Below are positions 23,968-31,415 of a DNA stretch of 64,000 nucleotides, piece by piece. The translations under genes were made by a program, and so were the position numbers. Each line of letters starts with the position of its first letter. Positions within the stretch are counted from its first letter, which is position 1. The notes under the pieces were generated by a model. That model did not search any database. It was not told where the DNA came from and was given only the letters and a program-made list of their open reading frames with translations. The stretch is from Microbacterium sp. BK668 (GTDB lineage: Bacteria > Actinomycetota > Actinomycetes > Actinomycetales > Microbacteriaceae), in the NCBI RefSeq assembly GCF_004362195.1, contig NZ_SNWG01000004.1:28434-92433 (forward strand), given 5' to 3'.

Positions 23968-24122
23968 CCATGCCCATCGGAGTCGGACGCGTCGGACGCG
24001 TCGGAGTCATCGGCCGCCCGGTCGCCCGCACGGCGGCTGTCGTCGGCACCGCCAAGGTGGTGTCCAACGGCATCGACCGCCGCCAGGACCGCCGTCAGGA
24101 TCGTCGCGACCGCCGCTTCTGA
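23964..24122 (+). CDS. Small basic protein (52 aa) coupled to the DUF6325-like gene
   Basis: Starts at the ATGA overlap with the upstream stop and has GGAGA just before. The product contains MPIGVGRVGRVGVIGRPVARTAAVVGTAKVV-type hydrophobic and Gly-rich sequence (only short parts quoted as one run of small residues) and ends in Arg/Asp/Gln repeats (RRQDRRQDRRDRRF). In related genomes the partner of this family is longer and ends in a SHOCT domain; here the SHOCT part appears missing. The role is unknown; it may bind membrane or nucleic acid through the Arg-rich tail. A bidirectional hairpin follows. Confidence 0.7.
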   Translation: MTMPIGVGRVGRVGVIGRPVARTAAVVGTAKVVSNGIDRRQDRRQDRRDRRF

Positions 24123-24128
24123 GCACCT

Positions 24129-24183
24129 CACGACGAGCCGCACGCCGTCGGATCCGCACAGCGGGCCGGCGGCGTGCGTCGTG
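24129..24183. terminator. Bidirectional hairpin between convergent genes
   Basis: CACGA..CGCACGCCG (24129-24147) pairs with CGGCGTGCGTCGTG (24170-24183), with an internal bulge. It lies between the stop of the small basic gene and the stop of the LAL regulator, so it could terminate both. Confidence 0.6.
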
Positions 24184-24234
24184 TTGGGTCGACGCCGAGC
24201 GGAGCGTCCCCTGTGGCCTCCGGCGGCGCGGCGG

Positions 24235-27174
24235 TCAGGATGCCTCGGCAGCCGCGGTCGATGAGAAGAGCGCAGCGGCCTCGGCGCGGTTGGCGGCGCC
24301 GATCTTGCCGAGGATCGCCGAGACGTGCACGGATGCGGTCTTCGGGCTGATGAAGAGACGCTCGCCGACCTGCGCGTTGGTGAGACCCTCGGCGACGAGC
24401 GCGAGCACCTGGCGTTCCCGGGGTGTCAGCGCCTCGATGCCCGTGACGGCTGCACCTCGGCGCGGGGATGCCGCGGTACCCGCGCGACGTGCGAGTTCGG
24501 CGGCGCATCGGCTGATGCTCGCGACGCCGTGGGCCGTGGCATCCGTCGCAAGAGCCCCCAGCAGCTCGCCCGCCTCGTCGCGCGCGCCCGACTCCACGAG
24601 CGCCGCGGCGAGGCTCAGCCGTGCGAGGTGCCGGTGACGGACCGGCATGACGCCCTCGCCCGTGGCCGCGACGACGGCTCGCCAGTTCGCGATGCGTGCC
24701 TCGACGCCGTCGCCGGCGGCGTCTGCGAGGGTCGCGCGGACGAACGCGGCGATCGTCGGGGCGGTGCCGCGCGGCGCCCACCGCCCGGCCGCCGTTGCGA
24801 CGAGTTCGTGGAGCTCGGCCGCCCGCGCCGCTGCGTCTTCGCCCGCGAGAGCCCGGACGACGAGCGCTCCCGCGACCGCGGCATAGCGTCGCGAGGGCGG
24901 GGAGCCCTTCCCGTTCACCGCCGCGGAGATCGACGCGATGCGCGCCGGCCAGTCCGCGGGGGCCGCTCCCGTCCGCCGTCCGATCGTTGCGCTCAGGACG
25001 GCGTCGACGGTCTCGGGCACCCACCACTCGCGGCGCTCGGGATGGCGGCGGGTGTGCTCCTCGAGCGCTGAGCGCTCGCTGTCGAGCAGGGCGCGGCGCG
25101 CGTCGGGCTCGTCGTTCCAGGCGTGGTGGGTCGCGAGCATCCGCACCACCGCGACGCGCGCGTGCCGGTCGAGCAGACGCCGCGCCCGCTGTGCGTAGTG
25201 GAGGGCCGTGTCGGTGTCACCGGTCGCGAACGACGCGTGCGCGACCGACACCGCGATCCCGGCGCCGACGCCGCGCTCGATGCCGGCGCGCGCGGACTCG
25301 GCGTGAAGGCGCCTGCCCATGTCGGCGGCCTCGTCGAAGCGGCCGAGGCGCGACAGCAGACTGACGTACGCCTCTCCGACGTAGGCCCTCGTGGACGGGT
25401 TGACCTTCAGGGTCAAGGCGCGCTCCAGGGGCTCGAGAGCGGCCGGCTCGTCGTCGTCCTCATCGGAGATCCGCCACGACTTGTTGGTCAGGGCGATCGC
25501 GAGGGCGGTGTCGTCGCCCAGCTCCTCGGCGATGGCGAGCGCGCGCTCCAGGTGTCCGGGGGACTCCGGCCCGCGATCCTCGCCGACCAGATTGATGAGC
25601 GTGCGCGACAGCAGCACGCGCGCACGCTCGCCGGGAACGCCGTCCAGCAGTGCGATGGCCTCGTGGAGCCCGGAGCGGTCGGGATTCCTGTCGAGGTTGA
25701 ACTCGTGGACGAACCGCTGCCGCAGGAGGCCCGCGCGCACGAGCGGATCGCCCGTGTCGATGGCCAGTCCCTCGTTCGTCGCGCGCAGCGCCCGCTCGGC
25801 GTCGCCGAGCTCGTGCCACCACTGCGCGGCGGCCAGGTGAAGCTCGGGCAGAGTCGTCGACGCGCGGGTCGCGGCATCCGGAACCTGGTCCCACAGCTCG
25901 GTCAGGCGCTCGGCGAGCTTGACGGACGTCGCGGGGGCGAAGGTCGCCCTGGACTGCTCCAGCGCCCGCACGGTGGCATCGAAGGCCGGGCCGATCTCGC
26001 GCGCGATGAGCCAGTGCTCGGCGACGGCCGACACGGCGTCGGGGGAGTCCGCGCGGTGCTCGGCGAGGCTCTCGGCAAAGCGGCGATGCACGCGCACCCG
26101 CTCGCTGGGCAGCATCTCGCCGTAGACCGCCTCGTGCGTGAGCGCGTGCCGGAAGGTGTAGCCGGCTCCGTCGGCGACGATGACGCGCGCCTCGATCGCC
26201 TCGCGGAGCGCGGTGTCGAGCTCGTCGTCGTCGCGGGCCGCCACGGCGCGCAGCACGTCGTGGTCGGTGTGCACCCCTCCCGCCGCCATCGCCCGGACCA
26301 CCTCGCGCGCGGCGTCGCTGAGCCGGCCGTAGCGCGCGAGCACGAGGTCGCGCAGCGTGTCGGGCAGCTGCGCCTCGCCGAGGTCGACGAGCTCCTCGAC
26401 GAGGAACGGGATGCCGCCGCTGCGGTCGCTGAGCGCGCGCAGCGCGCCGTCGGGGAAGTCGCGGGACGAGAGGAGGGCGACCTGCTCGGCGACCTCGTCC
26501 GCGCTGAGCGGCGCGATCTCGACGCGCACGACCGCGCGCGTGCGGTCGAGCTCGGCGAGCACCGGCCGAAGCGGATGGAAGCGGTCGATGTCGTCGGAGC
26601 GGTAGGTCGCGATCACGGTGAGATGCCGTCCGCGAAGGGTGCTTGCGAGGGTGCGCAGGAGCGCCAGGGTCGCAGCATCCGCCCACTGCAGGTCTTCGAC
26701 GACGATGACGAGGTGCCGACGCCGCGACAGCGACTCGAGCACGACCTCGATCGCCTCGGCGAACTCGCCGGTGTGCTCGTCGACCGCGGATGCCTCGTCG
26801 GCGATGCCCGGGACGAAGGAGGCGAGGGTCGCGACGGCGCCTGGGGAGCCGGCGGCCTCGCGCAGCGCCTCGGTTCCGAGCGCGGCGGAGAGATCGCGCA
26901 GCACGCGGCGGATCGGCCCGAAGGGCGCGCCGATGGGGCCCAGGTCGACGCACTGGCCGATCGCGACGACGACGGGGAGCTCGGAGCTCTCGTCGGAGGC
27001 GATGGCGACGAGGAACTCCTGCACCAGGCGGGTCTTCCCGATCCCCGCCTCTCCGCGCACGACGACCGTGCGGGGCGTTCCCCTGCGGCCCTCGGCGAAC
27101 GCCTCGAACAGGCTCTCGAGCTCGCGGCGGCGGCCCACCATGCGAGGACTCGACGCGAGTGCGGGCATGCTCAT
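24235..27174 (-). CDS. LAL-type LuxR transcriptional regulator (AAA ATPase, TPR-like repeats, LuxR HTH)
   Basis: 979 residues. The N-terminal ATPase domain has VGRRRELESLFEAF (13-26), Walker A RGEAGIGKTRL (40-50) and Walker B HLVIVVEDLQWADAATL. A long helical TPR-like region with many Ala/Arg/Glu helices spans about 400-900. The C-terminal LuxR HTH (about 912-970) is LTPRERQVLALVAEGLTNAQ with GERLFISPKTASVHVSAILG. LAL proteins are large activators tuned by ATP and small ligands, often for secondary metabolism, sugar or sterol genes. The target is unknown; the nearest non-household genes are the acyl-CoA dehydrogenase / SDR / alcohol dehydrogenase group. A small gene lies 118 bases upstream on the same strand. 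Confidence 0.95.
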   Translation of the reverse strand: MSMPALASSPRMVGRRRELESLFEAFAEGRRGTPRTVVVRGEAGIGKTRLVQEFLVAIASDESSELPVVVAIGQCVDLGPIGAPFGPIRRVLRDLSAALGTEALREAAGSPGAVATLASFVPGIADEASAVDEHTGEFAEAIEVVLESLSRRRHLVIVVEDLQWADAATLALLRTLASTLRGRHLTVIATYRSDDIDRFHPLRPVLAELDRTRAVVRVEIAPLSADEVAEQVALLSSRDFPDGALRALSDRSGGIPFLVEELVDLGEAQLPDTLRDLVLARYGRLSDAAREVVRAMAAGGVHTDHDVLRAVAARDDDELDTALREAIEARVIVADGAGYTFRHALTHEAVYGEMLPSERVRVHRRFAESLAEHRADSPDAVSAVAEHWLIAREIGPAFDATVRALEQSRATFAPATSVKLAERLTELWDQVPDAATRASTTLPELHLAAAQWWHELGDAERALRATNEGLAIDTGDPLVRAGLLRQRFVHEFNLDRNPDRSGLHEAIALLDGVPGERARVLLSRTLINLVGEDRGPESPGHLERALAIAEELGDDTALAIALTNKSWRISDEDDDEPAALEPLERALTLKVNPSTRAYVGEAYVSLLSRLGRFDEAADMGRRLHAESARAGIERGVGAGIAVSVAHASFATGDTDTALHYAQRARRLLDRHARVAVVRMLATHHAWNDEPDARRALLDSERSALEEHTRRHPERREWWVPETVDAVLSATIGRRTGAAPADWPARIASISAAVNGKGSPPSRRYAAVAGALVVRALAGEDAAARAAELHELVATAAGRWAPRGTAPTIAAFVRATLADAAGDGVEARIANWRAVVAATGEGVMPVRHRHLARLSLAAALVESGARDEAGELLGALATDATAHGVASISRCAAELARRAGTAASPRRGAAVTGIEALTPRERQVLALVAEGLTNAQVGERLFISPKTASVHVSAILGKIGAANRAEAAALFSSTAAAEAS

Positions 27175-27292
27175 ATGCTCGCATCTCCCCCCGACATGCC
27201 GCAGGGCCGAGCGACGGGGACAGGTCGGCGGCGCCGGAGCGATCCGCGCCGCTCCGCCTGTCGCACCGGCCGGTGCGCCGGCCCGACGCGCG

Positions 27293-27481
27293 TCAAGAGC
27301 TAGGCCCGGCGAGCGCGAGCTCCTGCTGCCCGCACACCGCGGCCGCCATGCCGCCGTCCGGGGTTGCGGTGGCGCGAGCGGCGGCTCGCCGAGCGTGGGC
27401 CGCGCGGATCGCGATCTCGCGCTGCAGTTCGGCGTCGCGGTGTGCGGCGAGTCGGCTCGCTGCGAAGGTCATGGCATCCAT
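27293..27481 (-). CDS. Small hypothetical protein (62 aa)
   Basis: ATG at 27481 with CAGGAG about 6 bases upstream. The product (MDAMTFAASRLAAHRDAEL start) is Ala/Arg-rich and likely helical, with one Cys near the end in AVCGQQELALAG. No family recognised. It precedes the LAL regulator on the same strand and may share its transcript; a TACCTG box lies about 45 bases upstream. The good ribosome-binding site is the main reason for calling it. Confidence 0.5.
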   Translation of the reverse strand: MDAMTFAASRLAAHRDAELQREIAIRAAHARRAAARATATPDGGMAAAVCGQQELALAGPSS

Positions 27482-27686
27482 GTCGCTCTCCTGTTCTCGC
27501 CCCTGCGGGCTTCTGACAGGTACGACTCTCCTCGGTAAGGCGGGGCCGCCTCATTGGGCGGATGCCTGATCTTCGCGGCGCTCCTCGCCTTAGGTGCGGG
27601 GCCGACGTCTTAGGCGCGCGGCCGCGCGCCACCGGACGCGCCGGGGCCGAGGCATCCGTCCGCTCGCTCGGCGCCGTCCCTGGGTT

Positions 27687-27977
27687 GGCGCATTCCGTCG
27701 CTCGCGGGCGGCGTGTGCGGCGATCTGCGCCCAGTGAAGCGTGACCGGGACGAGCCATCCGTCCCCGCTCGGCTGGCGCCTTCGTTCACTTGGCGTATTC
27801 CGTCGCTCGCAGGCGGCGTGTGCGACGATCCGCGCCCAGTGAAGCGTGACCGGGACGAGGCATCCGTCCCCGCTCGGCTGGCGCCTTCGTTCACTGGGCG
27901 CATTCCGTCGCTCGCGGGCGGCGTGTGCGGCGATCTGCGCCCAGTGAAGCGTGACCGGGACGAGGCATCCGTCCCCG
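27687..27977. repeat. 105-bp tandem repeat, two full copies and a partial third
   Basis: Copies start at 27687, 27792 and 27897; the third ends near 27977. They differ by few bases. The unit begins GGCGCATTCCGTCGCTCGCG and contains GCGCCCAGTGAAGCGTGACC. The period is a multiple of three and the DNA is open in frames on both strands, but codon pattern and lack of a ribosome-binding site argue against a gene. The 524-base gap 27482-28005 otherwise holds only the small-gene promoter at its left end and GC-rich DNA. Confidence 0.9.
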
Positions 27978-28005
27978 TGAAGGGCGAAATCCGTGCCGAG
28001 GCGGG

Positions 28006-29238
28006 TCAGGCGAAGGCGCTCATCCCGGTGATGTCGCGGCCGATGAGCAGAGCCTGGATCGACTCCGTCCCCTCGTACGTGTGAATCGCCTCGATGTCGG
28101 CCATGTGCTGCATGACGCCGTTCTCGAGCAGGATGCCGTTGCCGCCGAGGAGGTCGCGCGCGGATGCCGCGATCCGCCGCGCGGCGCGCGTGTTGTGGTA
28201 CTTGGCGAGCGAAGCCTGCGTCGGCCGCAGGCCGCCGGACAGCTCGAGGTCGGCGAGGTGCCGGCAGTAGAGCTGCATCGCCGTGAGCTCCTCGAGCATC
28301 TGCGCCAGGCGCTCCTGCACCATCTGGAACTTCGCGAGTGGCTTGCCGAACTGCACGCGCTGCTGCGAGTAGGAGAGGGCCGCCTCGTAGCAGGCGGTCG
28401 CGTGGCCGAGCGCCGACCACGCGACACCCGAGCGCGTCGAGTACAGGACGGTCGAGGCGTCCTTGAAGCTCCTGGAGCCGGGCAGCACGGCCTCGAGCGG
28501 AACCCGGACGTCGTCGAGGGCGATGTGCGCCTGGTGGATGCCGCGCAGCGACCCCTTGCCCTCGATGACCGTGCCGGTGTAGCCGGGACTGCTCTGCTCG
28601 ACGAGGAAGCAGCGGACGGCGCCGTGCTCGGCGGCGCCCTCGTCGTCGACGCGCGCCCACACGAAGGTGACGCCGCCCGAGGCGCCGTTGCCGATCCACT
28701 TCTTGGCTCCGTTGAGCACCCACTCGTCGCCGTCGCGCCGGGCCGCCGTCTCGAGCGAAACCGAGTCCGAGCCGTGATCCGGCTCCGTGAGCGCGAAAGC
28801 TGCCGGCACCTCGGCGCGCGCGATGGGCCCGAGCCACGCCTCCTGCTGCGCCGGACTGCCGAAGAGCGCGAGCGTGCGGAGGGCGAGGCCGCCCTGCACC
28901 GCGACGACGGTGCCGAGCGAGCCGTCGCCGCGCGAGACCTCCATGTTGACCAGGCCCGCTGCCAGCGGCGAGAACGGCGTGAGGTCCGGGTGCTCGATGC
29001 CGTCGTTGAGGAGGTCGAGCTCGCCGAGCCGGCGTGCCAGGTCGAGCGGGTACTCCGCCCGGTCCCAGGCCGCGCGCATCCGCTCGCCGACCTCGTCGAC
29101 GAAGGCCTGCGCGCGCTCCCAGACAGCCCGATCCGCCGCGGGGATGTCGTCGAAGACGGCGTAGTAGTCGGTGCCGAGGCGACGCGTCACGTCGTAGCTC
29201 TCGACGGTCTGACCGGGGCGGGCGCTGAAGTCTGACAC
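28006..29238 (-). CDS. Acyl-CoA dehydrogenase family protein, glutaryl-CoA dehydrogenase-like
   Basis: 410 residues, FAD enzyme. AFALTEPDHGSDSVSLET contains the FAD/substrate signature; NGAKKWIGNG and SFKDASTVLYSTRSGVAW follow. The C-terminal block HTYEGTESIQALLIGRDITG carries the catalytic glutamate in YEGTES and the pattern typical of glutaryl-CoA dehydrogenases (Lys/Trp degradation) and close relatives. True specificity is uncertain. The start is a GTG at 29238 with GGAGG 8 bases upstream; a TAGAAT -10 box lies about 35 bases upstream. The divergent neighbour is an SDR, and an alcohol dehydrogenase is next on, which suggests a small catabolic set. Confidence 0.93.
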   Translation of the reverse strand: MSDFSARPGQTVESYDVTRRLGTDYYAVFDDIPAADRAVWERAQAFVDEVGERMRAAWDRAEYPLDLARRLGELDLLNDGIEHPDLTPFSPLAAGLVNMEVSRGDGSLGTVVAVQGGLALRTLALFGSPAQQEAWLGPIARAEVPAAFALTEPDHGSDSVSLETAARRDGDEWVLNGAKKWIGNGASGGVTFVWARVDDEGAAEHGAVRCFLVEQSSPGYTGTVIEGKGSLRGIHQAHIALDDVRVPLEAVLPGSRSFKDASTVLYSTRSGVAWSALGHATACYEAALSYSQQRVQFGKPLAKFQMVQERLAQMLEELTAMQLYCRHLADLELSGGLRPTQASLAKYHNTRAARRIAASARDLLGGNGILLENGVMQHMADIEAIHTYEGTESIQALLIGRDITGMSAFA

Positions 29239-29455
29239 GGTTCTGCCTCCAGATGCAGGGGACGGATGCCTCGATTCTACTGGAACTCAGTCTCAGGTTT
29301 TCTCGGACGCAGTGTCACTCCAACCGCGCCGGCGCGAGACGGGAGTCGCCCGTACGCCGCACGCGCGCGGCGCGCGCACCATCGTGGGGGATGCGAACCC
29401 AATCGCCGTGCTACCTTCGCCGCATCGGCCGCGCGCCGAAGGACGAGGAGGTCCG

Positions 29456-30193
29456 GTGGGAAGGTTCGAGGGACGGGTCGCGCTGCTCACAGGAGCAAGC
29501 CGCGGGATCGGCTTCGCCGTCGCGCGCCGGCTCGTCGCCGAAGGTGCCCAGGTCGTCCTCACCGGGCGCAAGCAGGACGCCCTCGACACGGCGGTGAAGG
29601 AGCTCGGGGATGCCGCGAGCGCCGTCGCCGGACGCGCCGACGACTCCGAGCATCGCGCCCAGGTCTTCGCGCATCTCGCGGAGCGCCACGGCCGGCTCGA
29701 CCACCTCGTCAACAACGCCGGCATCAACCCGGCCTACGGTCCGATCGCCGAGGTCGACCCGAGCGCCGCCCGCAAGATCCTCGAGGTCAACGTGCTCGCG
29801 ACGCTCGAGTGGACGAAGGCCGCCGTCGCGGCGGGCCTCACGAGGTCCGTCGTGAACCTCGCATCGGTCGCCGGCCTCGGCGCGAGTCCCGGCATCGCCG
29901 TCTACGGCATCTCGAAAGCCGCGGTCATCAACCTCACGATGCAGCTCGCGTGGGAGCTCGCTCCCGGCATACGAGTGAACGCCGTCGCCCCGGCCGTCAT
30001 CAAGACGGCCTTCGCCCGCCCGCTCTACGAGGGGCGCGAGGAGGAGGCATCCGCCGCCTACCCGCTCCGCCGGCTGGGAGAGATCGACGACGTCGCCGGA
30101 CCCGTGGCGTTCCTGCTGTCAGACGACGCGGCCTGGATCACGGGCGAGACCCTCGTCATCGACGGAGGGTCGAGCATCCGGCCCCTCGCCTGA
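29456..30193 (+). CDS. SDR family oxidoreductase (FabG-like)
   Basis: 245 residues, NAD(P)-dependent short-chain dehydrogenase. TGASRGIG (12-19), NNAG (86-89), S137 in NLASVAG and the pair Y150/K154 in VYGISKAA form the cofactor and catalytic set. The C-terminus LLSDDAAWITGETLVIDGG is standard. The start is a GTG at 29456 with GAGGAGG about 5 bases upstream; upstream in-frame ATG would add a non-conserved Arg/Pro-rich tail. A TACCTT -10 box sits at 29411. It could reduce 3-oxoacyl-CoA or hydroxyacyl substrates made by the divergent acyl-CoA dehydrogenase, but this is inference. Confidence 0.93.
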   Translation: MGRFEGRVALLTGASRGIGFAVARRLVAEGAQVVLTGRKQDALDTAVKELGDAASAVAGRADDSEHRAQVFAHLAERHGRLDHLVNNAGINPAYGPIAEVDPSAARKILEVNVLATLEWTKAAVAAGLTRSVVNLASVAGLGASPGIAVYGISKAAVINLTMQLAWELAPGIRVNAVAPAVIKTAFARPLYEGREEEASAAYPLRRLGEIDDVAGPVAFLLSDDAAWITGETLVIDGGSSIRPLA

Positions 30194-30210
30194 GTCGCTC
30201 CGGCACGGCG

Positions 30211-31329
30211 TCAGTCGAATCCGATGAGCTGGCGCAGCTCGCCCCCGAGCGCAAGGCGGTCCATCGCGGCAGGAAGCTCGTCGAGGCGGATGCGCGACGA
30301 GACGAGCCGTTCGAGGGGCAGGCGGCCCTCGCGCCAGAGCTCGACGTAGCGGGGGATGTCGCGCTCGGGCACGGCCGACCCGAGATAGCTGCCGATCACC
30401 GTGCGGGCCCCGGCGGTCAGCGCGAGCGGTGAGATCTCGGCCCGGGCGTGCGGGGCGGGAAGGCCGACGGTCACGGTCGTCCCGCCCGGCGCGGTCAGGG
30501 CGAACGACGTCTCGAACGCGCGGGCGGAGCCGGCGGCCTCGATCACGAGGGGAAGACGGATGCCGCGCTCGGCCGCATCGTCGGGACTCACCGCCGTTGC
30601 CGCGCCGAGCCGGCGGGCGAGGTCGCGCTTGCCCTCCACGACGTCGACCGCGACGACCTGGTGCCCGAGGGCGACGGCGACCAGGAGCGCTGCCATGCCG
30701 ACGCCGCCGAGTCCGACCACGCCGACCGTCGAACCCGGCGCCGGACGACCGGCGTTGATGACAGCTCCGCCGCCGGTGAGCACCGCGCAGCCGAGGAGCG
30801 CCGCGACGTCGGCCGGCACGACGGGGTCGACCCGCACGACGGACGTGCGGCTCACGACCGCGTGCGTCGCGAAGGCGCTCACACCGAGGTGGTGGCGCAC
30901 CTCCTGCGTTGCGCCGCCGGGATCTTCGCGGTGCAGGCGGATGCCGCCGCCGACCAGGACGCCGGCGGTGTTGGCCGCCGTGCCGACGTCGCAGGGCAGT
31001 CGCCCGTCCGTGAGACATCCGGCGCACTCCCCGCATCGGGGGAGGAAGGTCATGACCACACGGTCGCCGCGGACGACGTCGGTGATGCCGCCGCCGATCT
31101 CCTCGACGATGCCGGCGGCCTCGTGACCGAGCAGCATGGGCGTCGGGCGAGGGCGGTTGCCGTCGACGACGCTGAGGTCGGAGTGGCACACCCCGGCTGC
31201 CTCGATGCGCACGAGCAGCTCGCCGTCCTGCGGAGGATCGAGGTCCAGCTCGCCCACAGTGAAGGGTCGGGATGTCGTGAACGGCGCCCGCGCGCCGGAT
31301 GTCTCGAGCACGGCTCCCGTGATGCGCAC
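30211..31329 (-). CDS. Zinc-dependent alcohol dehydrogenase (medium-chain, class III-like)
   Basis: 372 residues. C48 in AGVCHSD and H69 in GHEAAG bind the catalytic zinc; C99, C102, C105 and C113 in RCGECAGCLTDGRLPC bind the structural zinc. The NAD site is VGVVGLGGVGM. The pattern GGGIRLHREDPGG is seen in actinobacterial alcohol dehydrogenases related to mycothiol- or glutathione-dependent formaldehyde dehydrogenases, but no thiol-specific residue can be named. The GTG start at 31329 has AAGGAGGTC directly upstream. The gene is tail-to-tail with the SDR gene (17 bases). Confidence 0.93.
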   Translation of the reverse strand: MRITGAVLETSGARAPFTTSRPFTVGELDLDPPQDGELLVRIEAAGVCHSDLSVVDGNRPRPTPMLLGHEAAGIVEEIGGGITDVVRGDRVVMTFLPRCGECAGCLTDGRLPCDVGTAANTAGVLVGGGIRLHREDPGGATQEVRHHLGVSAFATHAVVSRTSVVRVDPVVPADVAALLGCAVLTGGGAVINAGRPAPGSTVGVVGLGGVGMAALLVAVALGHQVVAVDVVEGKRDLARRLGAATAVSPDDAAERGIRLPLVIEAAGSARAFETSFALTAPGGTTVTVGLPAPHARAEISPLALTAGARTVIGSYLGSAVPERDIPRYVELWREGRLPLERLVSSRIRLDELPAAMDRLALGGELRQLIGFD

Positions 31330-31415
31330 GCGACCTCCTTCTCTCGGCGTCGCTCCAGTCTGCGACACGTGAGCGCCTGCGTTAGGGAGCCGGGCCGCGG
31401 GACGAAGAACGTGCG

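Noticed and set aside
27590..28084. Coding sequence across the 105-bp repeats (either strand)
   Set aside because: Frames are open on both strands because of base composition, no ribosome-binding site or promoter fits, and the minus-strand frame runs antisense or out of frame into the acyl-CoA dehydrogenase gene.
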